64,000 nt of DNA from Muscardinus avellanarius (GCA_963383645.1 OY726574.1:57165851-57229850), one strand, 5' to 3'; counted from the stretch's first letter, positions 1 through 12,268 are shown. Translations and numbers: made by a program. Notes: generated from the letters alone by a model not told the origin.

Positions 1-611
1 CATATTTATTTATTTATGTTGGCTGCATCTCCTTGATCTTTGAAAAACAATGGCTACTAAACAAACAGAACCACAGGAATTACTTCAGTTTAAGAAAATA
101 AACAGGCTTCACAGGATCAAAAGCCGTGGCAGAGGTCCGGGGAGGATACCTCCCTTGCGCTTCATGCCGGAGTGTTGGTGGCGTCTTGTGCAAAGATAAA
201 AGCACCAGGCTTTCTGTTTCATCCTTCATTTTCTGATGGTTTTAGAGATCTTCATGTTGCCTAAGAAATAAAATAAATAAAGCAGGAATACATTTGAGTA
301 AAAAGGAAGATGTCCTCGTTTGGACGTTGGAGTTTTTCTAGTTCTGAATCTGAAAAAAGGAAACCTCTTCTTACCCTTTGTCTAGTCTTTTGGGTGCCTG
401 AGAGCGAACACTTAGACACCCACATCCGTGGCCACTTGGCTCGGGAGAACCGGACGCTGCCTAGTGACAGGCGAGAGGGGCTGTGGAGACAGCGCGCGGA
501 CATTTTAGATATCAAAGAGTCAATTCTCTTTCCCTTTTTTTTTTTTTTTTTTTGGTCCTGGGGATTGAACCAGGAGTAGTTCTACATCCAAGTCACACCC
601 CTAGCCCAATT

Positions 612-613
<2 letters not shown>

Positions 614-655
<42 letters not shown>

Positions 656-678
656 TTATTTATTTATCTCTGTGTCTG

Positions 679-747
<69 letters not shown>

Positions 748-750
748 TCT
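614..750. repeat. Compound microsatellite (TATC)n-(TTTA)n-(TGTC)n-(TC)n
   Basis: About 11 TATC, then TTTA, TGTC/TCTG and about 20 TC repeats lie directly at the 3' (tail) end of a minus-strand SINE at 753-952. It has probably grown from that SINE's tail. Confidence 0.92.
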
Positions 751-752
751 GC

Positions 753-952
753 GGTACTGGAGATGGAACCCCAGGGGCATTCTACCTCTGAGCTACACCC
801 CCAGCCCTATTTTTTATTCTGTCTTTTGAAACAGGGTCTCACTGAGTTGCAAAGGGGCCTCACTAAGTAGCTGAGGCTGGCCTTGAACTGTGATCCTCCT
901 GTCTCAGCCTCCCAAATGCTAGGATTACAAGCGTGCACCACCATGCCTGGCT
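753..952 (-). mobile_element. B1-dID SINE (inner of a nested pair)
   Basis: Complete dimer on the minus strand: ID half GGTACTGGAGATGGAACC..., linker, B1 half ending ACCACCATGCCTGGCT. Confidence 0.92.
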
Positions 953-1297
953 CCAGTTATATTTCTTATTTGGAAACAGAGTCTCACTGGGTTGCTGAGA
1001 GCTTCTCTAAGTAGCTGAGGCTGGCTTTGAACCTGCAACCCTTCTGTCTCAGCCTCCCAAGTACTGGGATTACAAGCGTGGACCATGCCTGGCTCCTTTT
1101 TTCTTACTTTTGCTCAAACTGAATCGTTTCCTCAGCTCTCCACCTTGTTTAGTTAATGAAAATACAACTTTAGTACTAACTCACTCCATTTAGGTTTTGG
1201 AGAGAAATTTCCCAAAGATTGAATTTTTTGTTTTTTTCAGTCAAAAGCTGTCGTGTCAGGAAGCTGGACGGTAATGGGTATTGAAGTGAAATAAATA

Positions 1298-1508
1298 AGC
1301 CCAGCATGGTGGCGCACACTTGTAATCCCCGTGCTTGGGAGGCTGAGACAGGAGGATGGAACGGGTTCGAAGCCAGCCTCAGCTACTTAGTGAGGCTCTC
1401 AGCAACTTAGTGAGACCCTGTTTCAAAATAAAATATAAAATAGGGCTGGGAGTATAGCCCAAAGGTAGAAAAGTCCCTGGGTTCTACTCCCAGTACCACA
1501 AAAAAAGT
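1298..1508 (+). mobile_element. B1-dID SINE
   Basis: B1 half from GCCCAGCATGGTGGCGCACA, A-rich linker, ID half ending CCCAGTACCAC and A-tail. Confidence 0.92.
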
Positions 1509-3655
1509 GAGTTTATTATAAATAATTATAATTTTAATTATATATTCTTCATAAAATTTCAGACATGGAACAAATTTGAAGTAACTTTACAGCGAGCAGC
1601 ACAGACACACTGCTTATGTTCTGTCCTCAGCATCTTCACTGTATATGCTTTGTAATCGATCACTCCAGCTATCAACTATTTCATTTATTTATATTTTATT
1701 GGTGCGTTGTAGCCATGAGTCTGCTTGATGGACTTCTGCGCCTAATAGTGGCGCGCGCTGTTGGCGGTCCGTGTTCTGTGAACAGGCCCATGGGTGCTCC
1801 TGACCTGGCCTTCCCACCCTAGCAGCATCTTGTCTGTTAGAGATAACTGGTATCCACCGACTCATAAATCTATTTATAACACCCAGAGGGTTTTTATGTT
1901 AAGCCCAGGGATTTTACGAAGACAGCAGAAGGGTATCTTGTGAGAGACTAAAGCCCTGTGATAAGTAAAGCCCTTCTGTGGCAAGGCAGCTCCGGCGCCA
2001 GGCGGTCCCCGGTCCTTTGCCTTCCTCACTTCGGGGTCTCTCCTAAGCTGGTTGCTCAAAGCTCTTGTCTTTGTTTTTTAATGTCCCAAAGAACCAAGTA
2101 TGGATAAGCCCTCTCAGTTGGATTAGCGTTGTCCTGCAGGCTAAGAGCAGAGGGAAGCTGCAGGTGCCCTTTGAGGGCAGAGTGACTTAGCACTCAGAGG
2201 AGAAGTGACCGCCTGGCTCATTATTGGGAGTCAGGTCCGTGACTTCCTGTGACTCTCCCTGAAGAGGTCAGACCACAGCTAACGGCTAGTCAAACACTTG
2301 CGTGTGGGCAGAGTCCTCCGCCTCCCCGAGGGTGCTCCAGATCCTCCCTGAAGGCCAGGAGTGTGGGGAGAGGAGGGAGGAGGATGGTGTGTGCCAGGGC
2401 GGGACCAGGGAAGCCGGAGCTGGAGCCGCCAAGACCTCGTTATGTGAAGGCCTTCGTCTCCGCACCCCTTGGATACCTGCCGGATTCCCTAGCCATACCC
2501 ATCTGTCAAAATACCTTACGTGAACTGTCCTTTTTCAGTTTTGGCCTCCCAGGTTCTTAGAGTTTGATTTTAAGCAGAATAGACTTATAGGATCACACAA
2601 GTTAGGGTTGGGGTGGGGATGGGGCTCTGGAGGGGACTGAATGTTCCCACACCCTCATTTCACAGGTAAGGAAATAGACTGGGACGCCCGAGTCAGGCTG
2701 GCCACTAGTCCTGTGTCCTTCTATCTGTCTTGGGGTGGAGGCCCTGGTCTTGGTCGAGCCAAGTGTTAACTCCTCTGCCAGCCACGTGTCCCATGCAGGT
2801 CCTCCGAGGTCTTCCCATAGCCCAGCTGGTTCTCAGCTCCCCGTCCCTACACCCTGAAAAAGAGGGCTGAAGGCCTCCTAGGAAGCCTCACGAAATGAGG
2901 TCCCTAGTGCCTCCCAGGGCTGGTGCTGGTGGGACCCTTGCTCAGTACACCTTGAGACAAACCCTGTAGTCCACGGCTATCGCTGAGCACTGAGAACCGT
3001 ACCAGTACTGGGAAGAGGTTTCAAAATGTATTGATGTACCAGTATTGGGAAAGATTTCCAATTTTAAAATTATCTTTGGTAGCAAAGAAATCAGGAGCTT
3101 CAGGACAAAGGCCTTTTTACATTTCTGAAGAGAGGAAACTTCCTCAAGGATGCTGGGAAATCCCAGATTCTGGAGAAGCACCTTAACACATTTTGGAGTG
3201 TAACAAAAGGTGTGGGGGTCTGTGCCAGAGACAGAGTTCCCTCCCCCACCCCCCATGGATCTGGTTGGGTCAGAGATAGAGCAGGATACCTGGGTTAGAG
3301 ATAGGGCAGGATATCTACATATCAAAGGACCTGCCACAGACCTGGTCGGGCTGCCTATAAGAATAATCTGCATCCAGGGATTTTTGGTGAATTCCTTCAA
3401 CACCCCCCCACACTCCTGAATGGCACAGGGCTGTAACTGTCTTCGGTATTTCTATCTTTTTAATAACTCCTTTAAATCTTTAGCGAGAGTCCGGGCTATT
3501 GCATGTCTACCCTTAGCTCAGTACAAGAACCTGCACTTTTTGTGGGGTTTTTTTTGGGGGGGGGATTATTCCCAGGGGTCTAGCAAAGGTCCCTGGGGAC
3601 AGTTTCCCAAACCATAACATCTTCTTCCAAACCGTAACAAGAACAACTGACAGAA
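1509..3655. other. Unique intron sequence
   Basis: No repeat or exon recognised; short open frames only. GC rises around 2300-2450 without a CpG island. A GTACCAGTA-type short motif repeats near 3000 and 3038. Confidence 0.6.
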
Positions 3656-3853
3656 GCCGGGCACGGTGGCGCACACTTGTAATCCCAGCATTCAGGAGGC
3701 TGAGACCCGAGGATCGTGGTTCACTGACAGCCTCAGCTACTTAGTGAGGCCCTCTGCAACTCAGTGAGACCCAGTTTCAAAATAAAGAATAAAAAATTGG
3801 GCAGGAGGGTGTAGCTCGGAGGTTGAATAATAAAAAAAAAAAAAAAAAAAAAA
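3656..3853 (+). mobile_element. B1-dID SINE
   Basis: B1 half complete; ID half truncated after GTAGCTCGGAGGTTGAAT; A-tail of about 24. Confidence 0.9.
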
Positions 3854-3878
3854 GAACAACTGACAGAGTCTCCTTTTG

Positions 3879-4071
3879 GGGATGTGCTGGGGATTAAAAT
3901 CAGGAACAGTCTACTTCTGAGCTATATGCCCAGCCCTTTTTATTTTTTATTTTGAAACAAGGTCTCACTAAATTGTGGAAGACCTCACTAAGTAGTGAGG
4001 CTGGCTGAGAACCTGCCATCCTCCTGTCTCCCAAGTATTGTAATTACATGTGTGCGCCACCATGCCTGGCA
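3879..4071 (-). mobile_element. B1-dID SINE
   Basis: Minus-strand dimer 25 bases after a + strand copy, making an inverted pair. Confidence 0.9.
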
Positions 4072-4215
4072 GAAAGTGTCTTTTCTGATCATAGTAATTG
4101 TATTTCCGTGATCAACTAAGAAGCCAAAGATTGCTTTGCCATTTGAAAATATAGTTTGTTGCCCTTGGGATAAGTTGAATCCCTGTAAGGCAGCCAAATG
4201 AATGCCTGTGTATTG

Positions 4216-4216
<1 letters not shown>

Positions 4217-4260
<44 letters not shown>
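4217..4260. repeat. (TG)n microsatellite
   Basis: About 21 TG repeats abutting the tail end of the minus-strand SINE at 4261. Confidence 0.95.
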
Positions 4261-4261
<1 letters not shown>

Positions 4262-4415
4262 ACTTGCCAGGATTGAACCCAGGACTTTGTGCATACTGGG
4301 CAAATGCCCTACCACTGAGCCACACCCCCAGCCATTTTTTACATCTTATTTTGAGACAGGGTCTCACTAAGTTGCTCAGGTTGGTCTCGAACCTGTGATC
4401 CTCTTGCCTTACTGC
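4261..4415 (-). mobile_element. ID-B1 dimer with longer ID half
   Basis: The ID half keeps GTGCATACTGGGCAAATGCC, the middle segment missing from the other dimers, so this is an older form. TG tail. Confidence 0.82.
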
Positions 4416-4532
4416 ATTGCATTGTGTGGCAGAGTTGCTGAGACTTTACAGAGAAATTACTTAAAAGACCAGCCAGTATGAGTGGTCACAGAGCTCAAGA
4501 ACTATAATGCAACTTGGTTTCACTCTTAAGTA

Positions 4533-4536
<4 letters not shown>

Positions 4537-4574
<38 letters not shown>
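4537..4574. repeat. (TG)n microsatellite
   Basis: About 18 TG repeats at the tail end of the SINE starting at 4575. Confidence 0.95.
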
Positions 4575-4575
<1 letters not shown>

Positions 4576-4774
4576 TCCTGGGGGTGGAACCCAGAGGCTT
4601 TTCTACCTCCAGGCTATACTCCCAGACCTTTTTTTATATTTTATTTGGAAACAGGGTCTCACTAAGTTGCTGAGAGCCTCACTAAGTAGCTGAGGCTGGC
4701 TTCGAACCCGTGTGATCCTCCTGTCTCAGCCTCCCAAGCACGGGGATTACAAACGTGGGCCACCGCGCCCAGCT
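4575..4774 (-). mobile_element. B1-dID SINE
   Basis: ID half with AGGCTTTTCTACCTCCAGGC; doubled CACTAAGT segment in the B1 half; ends ACCGCGCCCAGCT. Confidence 0.92.
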
Positions 4775-5941
4775 AAGTAACTAATTTGAGATTCCTAAAT
4801 CCCAGGAAGACCGCAGCAAGCCCCCTGTGTACAGACAGAACGGAAGGGGGCATATGCGTTTGCGGAGAGCAGGTGGGTCTTGCCCAGCCGTTCGAGCAGA
4901 AGGCAGAGTCCAGTCCCCTCCGGTCTGGCACCCGAAGCTCTAATGGATGGCACCAGCAAGGATTGCTGTTCTCACAAAGATCATTCACAGGAGGGACAAA
5001 AGCCCATTAATTAATCTGGCCTTGTTTTCACTAGGGATAAAGAATGCATCTTAACAAAATAAGGAAAGAAAGTTTATTTCTCAGGAAGCTGGACCATATG
5101 TTTCCAGATGGCTGTTTTGCTCCAAACTTCAGGGAAAGAAGGTTTAGACCACTTCTTTAAAAAAAAAAGTATACACTCAAATTGTTATTTTTTAAAACAG
5201 AACAACCAACCCTCCAAAATAGTAAATGTTACCAGAACAATAATAAATAATAGCACACATGCCCATCTCGAAAAACACGCTTAGTCACGTCCTAACGTCG
5301 CGTCCCCCCAAGCGTTTCTGTGATGGTTGGAGCCACGTTCCGACAGCCGTAACCAGCGATGGAGGATTCGAGCCTGCATCTCGGCACCCGGGAGCCCAGG
5401 TGGCTGGTCGTTGACCGTGCGGCGTACCCAGTGTTCCTGCGTCTCTGTACGCTCTCTGGGGCTCCTGGGAGAGAGCCAAAAACTATTTGGCATTAAGAAA
5501 GTACCTGGGGTGAAACAGCCCGTCAGGAAGCCTCATAAAGAGGGAAGGAAATGTGCCATGGAAGGCTGAGATTGCTCACCGAGGCATGGCCACGTCGCAC
5601 GCGCAGTCCAAGGGCCTGTCCCTGCCAGAGGAGTAAGCTCATCCCCCAGCGCCCCAGGCCCTCCTTTCCCTTCATTTTTACTACATATTTAAATATATAT
5701 TGTTGGTCATTCCCAGTGCATGAACTCCTGACAACCCAAAAGGATCTCTTTACCCTATACATGATTGAGCATGCCATCGGCATGAGTTAGACTAAATCTT
5801 GGCTGGGTTTTTTTTTGTTGTTGTTGTTGCCTTTTGGTCCTGAGGATTGAACCAAGGGGCATTCTACCTCTGAGCTATGCCTCTAGCTCCACCTCTTTAA
5901 AATTTTTTTAATTAATTTATTTGTTTGTTTGTTTATTGCAG

Positions 5942-6138
5942 GTTTGGGGATGGGACCCAGAGGCATTTGACCTCCAAGCTACACCCTCTGCCCTGTTTTT
6001 TATTCTTTACTTTGAAGCAGGGTCTCACTGAGTTTCAGAGGGCCTCACTAAGTAGCTGAGGCTGTCCGAACACCTACAATCCTCCTGTCTCAGCCTCCCA
6101 AGTACTGGGATTACAAGTATGCACCACTACATCCGGCT
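5942..6138 (-). mobile_element. B1-dID SINE inside the triple nest
   Basis: Complete minus-strand dimer, from GGTTTGGGGATGGGACCC to ACTACATCCGGCT. Confidence 0.9.
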
Positions 6139-6176
6139 CTTTTTTTATTTTTATTTATTTAATTAATTTTTTTTTG

Positions 6177-6363
6177 AGGTACTGGGGATAGAACCCAGGA
6201 ACATTCTACCTCCAAGCTATACCCCCAGCTCGATTTTATTCTTTGTTTTGAAACAGGGTCCCACTAAGTTGCAGAGGGCCTCACGTTGCTGTGGCTGCCT
6301 ACGGACCTGCAATCTTCCTGTCTAGCTGCCGGGATTACGAGCATGCACCACCACACTCGGCTT
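6177..6363 (-). mobile_element. B1-dID SINE inside the triple nest
   Basis: Complete dimer, from GGTACTGGGGATAGAACC to ACCACACTCGGCT. Confidence 0.9.
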
Positions 6364-7157
6364 TATTTTTTATTTTGAAAGAGGATCTTGCTAGTCGGCT
6401 GGGGGTCTCCCTAAGTTGCTGAAGCTGGCTTCAAAGCTGTGGTCCTCTTGTCTCAGACTCCCAAGGACTGGGGTTACAGGCATTTACCACTGCCACACCC
6501 AGCTTTGGTATATATATATTTATTTATTTATAGCATACCAGAACTCAAAGGCTTTGGTTCATATATATATATATATTTTATAGCATACTGGAACTCAAAG
6601 GCTATTCATATGAAATGTATCTGAACCATTTCTATCTCCTAAATATGTACTGGCATCCTGAAGCTTCTTCCTACACAAGCAAACCTGCGCTGGGGATAGA
6701 CAGAGAGGAAATAATTAACCACTTAGGAGAAGGTGGAAAGTCCTGGCTGAAACAGCGCTCTGGGATTTTCTGTAGACGCTGAAGAAGTAGTGCCTCTTCC
6801 TCCCACAACTCCCACAACCTCCCTTAAACAAGGGCCACCCACGGATTGAGCTAAGACCGGGGCCTGCCGAAGGTTGGGCTAGACCTGAGCACACCGTGAG
6901 GCCCACAAAAATGACTTTCGCATGGCACCACCACGATCCTCTCCTCTAGTCTGTCTTCAGCCTCTTCCCTTGGGCTCGGGAAGGGGTTGCAGGCCTCTTC
7001 CTCCAAGTACCCACCCCTAATTGAACACTGTAACCGCTAAACTGATAACAGCTCAGAGGACAGGTCTCCTGTGGCGCATCTGCCTTGTAACCCAGATTGA
7101 AACTCCAGCAAAAAAACCTGCCGGGTGACTAGGAGACAGTCTCAAATGAGGGTAGAA

Positions 7158-7362
7158 GCTGGGCACAGTGGTGCAGGCCTGTAATCCTGGTGTTTGGGAG
7201 GCTGAGACAGGAGGATCGCACACTTGAGACCAGCCTCAGCAACTCAGCAAGACTCAGCAGCAACCTAGCCAGACTTCGTTTAAAAATTAAAAAATAAAAG
7301 GGGACGAGGGTGTGGCTTGGAGGTAGAACGCCCTGGGTTCAATCCCAGTACCACAAAAGGGG
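7158..7362 (+). mobile_element. B1-dID SINE
   Basis: Diverged + strand dimer with ACAGTGGTGCAGGCCTGTAA and GTGTGGCTTGGAGGTAGAAC; older. Confidence 0.88.
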
Positions 7363-8378
7363 AAAAAACGAGGGTAGAGCGTGTGTGTTCCATTCCCCAG
7401 GATATCCCCAGCACGTGACACTTGTAAAAGGACGTCAACAAATATTTGTTAAACGGGGAGTAAATGAGGGAGCGTCCTGCGAGCCGGGCGTGGTGGGCGG
7501 TCTTCTCAGCCTCAGACACCACTGAGCGTCCTCTGGGCATTCCGTTAGCTTGGTTTCTCTTGGTACTTGTTGTTTTGTGTTGATTTTGCTTGTTCAACAA
7601 CTCCGCGCACGGCTGACAGTGGCCCGGCGCGCCTGGGTGGCCCCGGCATGCTTGGAGATGCGCGCTTGTTCCCTTGGTAACAGGATCAGAGGAATTCGGA
7701 TGTGTTTAGGTTAGGGCTTGGGTCTGGATTAGGGCATATAGGCCGGTTTTTGATTCCTACTTTCCTTCTTGTGCTGAAAATCACGTGCACTTCAAGTCAG
7801 TGTATTAACATCTCTAAGGAGCGCAGAAAGAGGCAGTGTGCGGGACACGAGGTCAAGCCTGGGGTTCGAGGTGTCTCTCGGTGCCTCTGATGGCCTCAGG
7901 ATCAGTTCTCTTCTTGTCCTAGATATAAATTTTTGCTGCTTGCAACCTCACTGTGTGGAGACATCACCGAGGCGGAGAGGTCCACGGCTCCGTGGCCACT
8001 CTCCTGCCTCCTCCCAGGTCAGGTCTCCTTTCCTGGCCCCTGAGACTGTCCTGTGACTGCGGTCGCCCACCTTTCCCCGGCTCCCTGCCCTCCGTCAGGG
8101 CCCAGGGAATGTTCAGAGCCGCCCTTTTCCTCCTGAGGGGCTCACGCCAGGGAAGAGACTAGGGTCGGAGGGCTGGTTGTTTTCAAGTACTGGAGAACCA
8201 GTTCCAGAACATTCTTCACTGGCAGTGTGGAGGAATGTGCTGATCTTGTGTTTTGTGTTGACCACAGAAGCCGTGGAGGGGGCCTGCTGCTGGTTGCGTT
8301 CTTTTCACAGTGATGGAGATTGCTCTTAAGGTGTTAAATCCCCCCAAAATAGAATTTGTGACCCTTGATTTGGGAAAG

Positions 8379-8390
8379 GTGTGTGTGCAT

Positions 8391-8433
<43 letters not shown>

Positions 8434-8451
8434 CGCACGCACGTGCGCGCA
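8379..8451. repeat. Alternating purine-pyrimidine tract, (TG)n running into (CG)n
   Basis: Seventy-three bases of unbroken purine-pyrimidine alternation. GT repeats are broken only by CA/CG steps, then a GCGCGCGCGC core, then ACGCACGTGCGCGC. It is a strong candidate for left-handed Z-DNA. Confidence 0.9.
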
Positions 8452-8609
8452 AACCTAGAATGGGGTGGCACTGAAGGCACTGATTGCAGATATTATCACA
8501 GCTAAATAAGAGGCAGTAGAACTACTGGAGAGAACTGATAGAAACCACACACCCCTCCCTTATTCCTTAAAAGTTCTGGTTCCGTCTTCAGACGCCTGTG
8601 GAGTAGAGT

Positions 8610-8690
8610 GAGGATGGGGTGTGCTTTTCGAGGATGGGGTGTGCTTTTCGAGGATGGGGTGTGCTTTTCGAGGATGGGGTGTGCTTTTCT
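8610..8690. repeat. 20-base tandem repeat, four perfect copies
   Basis: AGGATGGGGTGTGCTTTTCG is repeated four times without change except the last base of the fourth copy. It is too uniform to be old. Confidence 0.95.
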
Positions 8691-8711
8691 TTGTTGCCTA
8701 CAAAATGAGGT

Positions 8712-8832
8712 GATAGGTCTTGCCAGGTTCCTAAGAGTCTCATTATGTTGCTGAGGATATCCTCAAACCTAGACCCTCCTGCCTCGGCCCGCTAAGTACT
8801 GGGATTACAGGCAAGTGCCACCACGCCCGGCC
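8712..8832 (-). mobile_element. B1 half only
   Basis: B1 half on the minus strand, ending ACCACGCCCGGCCT; no ID half is recognised. Confidence 0.8.
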
Positions 8833-9111
8833 TCCTCTCCCTTTAAATAGGAATCTAAATGAGAGAAGAGACATATGTCAATCAACTGTGAAGTTATCAG
8901 TTTCTGGCAGTGCCAACCCCCCTGCCTTTGTTATCTTCTAGGTGACATGGTGTTAAACGTAACCTAATGAGCCAGGCGTTAGTCTTTTGTGTCCAACTTC
9001 TAAAGGGCTGAGAGTATATTTTGCCTGTTACTTCTGCTGGGTCGAGTGGACTGGCCAGATGCGTTCATCTTTAACCTATGCAAAATGGACAGACATATTA
9101 TTTTCTTTGGT

Positions 9112-9289
9112 GGTACTGGGGTTCCTGGAAGCCTTTCTACCTCCGGGCTACACTCCCAGACCTATTTTTTATATTTTTATTTGGAAACAGGGTCTCTTAA
9201 ACCAGCGCGGCTGGCTTCGAACCTGTGCGACCCTCCTGTCTCCGCCTCCCAAGCCCGGGGATTACAAGCGTGCGCCACCACGCCCGGCG
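9112..9289 (-). mobile_element. Young B1-dID subfamily copy 1
   Basis: It carries the subfamily marks: GGGGTTCCTGGAAGCC in the ID half and CTCTTAAACCAGCGCGGCTG in the B1 half, with intact CpGs. Confidence 0.95.
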
Positions 9290-9639
9290 CTACAGCTTAG
9301 CAAAGATTCCTACACACGAACCATGGATTAATGACAGCACTGACGCTGCACACCCCAGACACCCAAGAGACAAGGTGGGAAGGCGGCCTTTCCAAGGCTC
9401 TCCCTTCCCACACAGGTCGCCAGCAGCTGTCACGGGCAGATACTGCAGTGCCAAACCAAGGCCCTTCAGAATTAGGAGAAAGAATTCTACTAGAAAACAG
9501 GAACGAGTCTTCCATTTATAATTATAATAGATTGTGGATATTTCTAGTATGTCACTAAAAATGCATTTTGTGTCTTGAACTGCTAAGTAATGATAATGGC
9601 CTATGTTGATAAATATAGGCTAACACATAAATGAGAACC

Positions 9640-9982
9640 AGGGCCCCTTATCCACAGGTTCCGTGTCTGTGGATTCAACCAATACCAGATTGCAAACATT
9701 CAGAAACAAAACAATTGTGTCTGTACTAGATATATGCAGGGTTTTTTCTTGTCCTTATTTCAAAAATAAAATCGTATGACAGCTATTGGCCCAGCATTTA
9801 CATTATATTAAGAACTACAGGTAACCTAGGGATGACTTCAAACGTGCAGGAGGGTATGTGTTGGTTATATGAAAATACTGTGCTACTTTACGATACGCAA
9901 CGCGTGCGTCCTTCACTTCTGACATCTGCGGGAGGGTGGTCCTGGAACCAGATCCCTTGTGGGTAACAAGGGATGGCTATAT
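9640..9982 (+). mobile_element. MER2-like (Tigger/pogo) DNA transposon remnant
   Basis: It matches the remembered MER2 pattern over its length: a start like TCCGTGTCTGTGGATTCAAC, central GTCTGTACTAGATATATGCA and CTTGTCCTTATT, and an end like GGTCCTGGAACCAGATCCC. It is nonautonomous and heavily decayed. Boundaries are approximate. Confidence 0.75.
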
Positions 9983-9987
9983 GTTGT

Positions 9988-10452
9988 GCCTTGAACTCTT
10001 AGATAACAACAATGGCTGGTATCTCAGCCAACACCCAAGACCACTCACCATACAATGTAGAAGAAGGAAGATTTATTGGCTCACAGTTTTCTTGGTGATT
10101 CCAGAGTTCAGTCTATGCCAAGCCGGGTCTGCAGCGTTCAGGGCATGGTGGCAGGGAGCAGAAAGGTGAGAAAGCCAGGGCTCTGCTCTCACAGCATGGA
10201 GGCTGAGCAGAGAGAGGGAGGATCCAGGCTCTGCCCTCGCATCATGGAGGCCAGAGCAGAGAGAGGGAGGGAACGAGGCTGTGCTCTCACATCATGGAGG
10301 CCAGAAGCAAGAAGGGGCGGGAGGGGAAGGATGTAAGGTCCTGAGGCCACACCCTCAGGACCCCTCCTTAGCCCCACATGCCCCTCCCCACATGACTGCC
10401 TTGTTCCTGTGAGGGTTTAGGGAGACACTCTAAATCCAAACCATTACAGCTG
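9988..10452 (-). mobile_element. MaLR-type (ERVL-MaLR) LTR
   Basis: Read on the minus strand it begins TGTAATGGTTTGGATTTAG, like the TG-ATGGTTTGGAT start of MaLR LTRs. It has GGCC-rich TCAGGACC and CCCTTCTTGC segments, three imperfect ~50-base internal repeats containing CTCCATGATG, and an AATAAA near its 3' end (+ strand 10072-10077). Subfamily is not assigned. Confidence 0.65.
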
Positions 10453-10455
10453 CTA

Positions 10456-11745
10456 CAGTTAATTTATAAGTTAGCAAATAAGGAGTAAGTAAAATAAACA
10501 TGTACAGCTCACGCCTTCACGTGCTTGGAGCCTGCTGCTTTAAGAGTCACATCAGGTGGGGAGCTGTTCAGGGGCTGGTGGCAAAGGTGGGTGGTGAGCT
10601 AATAACCCAAAGGACAGCAAAGCTCCCTGGCTTTCCAGAGACGGCAAAATTAAGGACAGGCCCAGGGAAAGGGGACACAGACTCAGCAGGGCAGCAAGCT
10701 CTAAGAGCTGTTCGCAGCCAGCCAAGCACAGAGATCCTTCTCCATCCGCCAGGGACACTTTCTAAGGCCCTCACAGAATGTCAGAAGCCCTGGACAGTAC
10801 TGAATCCTATATATACTGTGTTTTCCTAGACATACATACCTAAGATGAACTTTCACCTTTTCACTTAAAGGAAGCACTTTACTGCTTCTCTTTGGCATAT
10901 CTGAGTTGCCAGCATCTCTTCCTTTTCACTTTGGGGCCACGATTAAGTCAAATGAGAGATACCTAAACCCAAGCAGTGTCATATCATGAGAGTGAAACTG
11001 AGAACCACGATACCCACTCAGTGAGTCACGAGTGGATGATGTATACAGTGTGGATACGCTGAACAAAGGGATAATTGATGTCGCAGCTAAGACTGAGGGC
11101 AGTGCATGACTTTGTTATACTGCTCAGAATGACTCATAGTTTAAAACATTTTATTTCTGCAACTTTCCATGTAATATTTTCAGTGCAGGAAACAAGCTGC
11201 AGAAAAGGAATCCTTGGGGAATGGGAGAAGCTCCTGTATTATACAAGTGCCTTAGGCTGGATGGCCCCGAGAGGTGTCGTGTGAGGTCCGCGTGGTATAG
11301 ATCACTCCCGCCAGCCTCTCCTACCTGCCTTCTGAGAGGGTCAATATCCTAGGAAAGGAAAAAGGGTCACTTGGTATTGATCCAGTCCTTTGCCCTCTTA
11401 GATTTAGTCATCGAAGTGTGGCCTTCTCCAGTAAGGCAAACCTTAGTGTTCCTGTCACTTTTAAAGCCATCTGGAAAGACAAGTCTACGGGCTCTTGCCA
11501 AGATGGCTGGATTCATCTGCGCAGTTTTGCTCTGTGGAAAGGGCCTCAGGGGGGCCGATTTGTCCGAGGGGGGCTTCTTTCCCTAACTCACACGAAGACG
11601 CCTGTGTTGACCGGCCAGAATAGAGCCAAACCCACGAAAAAGATTTGACGGGCAAAATAGTATGAATTTTCACTCTCCGTTCACCTGGAATGTGGATTGT
11701 TCGGGCCTACCAAAGTAGGTTCACATGGTTAGAAAAACCGCTTAG
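10456..11745. other. Unique intron sequence
   Basis: No repeat family or coding signal seen. Confidence 0.6.
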
Positions 11746-11747
11746 GG

Positions 11748-11992
11748 AGCTGGGCATGGTGGTGCACATGGGTAATCCCAGTATTTGGGAGACGGAGACA
11801 GGAGGATTGCAGGTGAGGACAGCCTCAGGAAGTAATGAGATGCATCAACCTAATGAGATGCTATTTAAAAATAAAAATAAAAGAAATATAGGGCTAGGCA
11901 GTGTAGCTCGGAGGTAGAGTCCCCAGTACCACCACCAAAAATAAATAATAATAATAATAATAAAATAAATAAATAAATAAATAAAAATGGAA
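11748..11992 (+). mobile_element. B1-dID SINE
   Basis: Diverged dimer with AGTAATGAGATGC in place of the usual middle; tail of AAT and AAAT repeats. Confidence 0.88.
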
Positions 11993-12084
11993 AAGCCACT
12001 TAGGAAGTCGGTCATGTAGGTCTAGCTTAGCGGGTTCGGTGTTGATAAGAAGCTACATCAGGTGGTAGAGAAGCCAGATGGAAG

Positions 12085-12268
12085 GTCTGTGACAGCAGAC
12101 ACGGTGTTAAATGTGATCCTGTATTTGGTAGGCTGAAATAGAAGGACCATAGGTTCAAGGCCAGCCTCAGGAACTTAGTGAGCCCTCAGCAAGACCTTGT
12201 TTCAAAATAAAAATGAAAATGGGCTGGGGGTTTAACCCAGAGGTCAAATGTCTCTGGGTTCAGTTTCC

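Larger units (their letters stand above)
554..1096 (-). mobile_element. B1-dID SINE (outer of a nested pair)
   Basis: The ID half is at 554-614 and the B1 half at 958-1096, separated by another SINE (753-952) plus microsatellite inserted in the linker. Confidence 0.85.
5836..6508 (-). mobile_element. B1-dID SINE, outer of a triple nest
   Basis: ID half at 5836-5895 and B1 half at 6364-6508. Two further SINEs lie between the halves. Confidence 0.8.

Noticed and set aside
7698..7740. Interstitial telomere repeat (TTAGGTTAGGG-like)
   Set aside because: Only one to two imperfect units.
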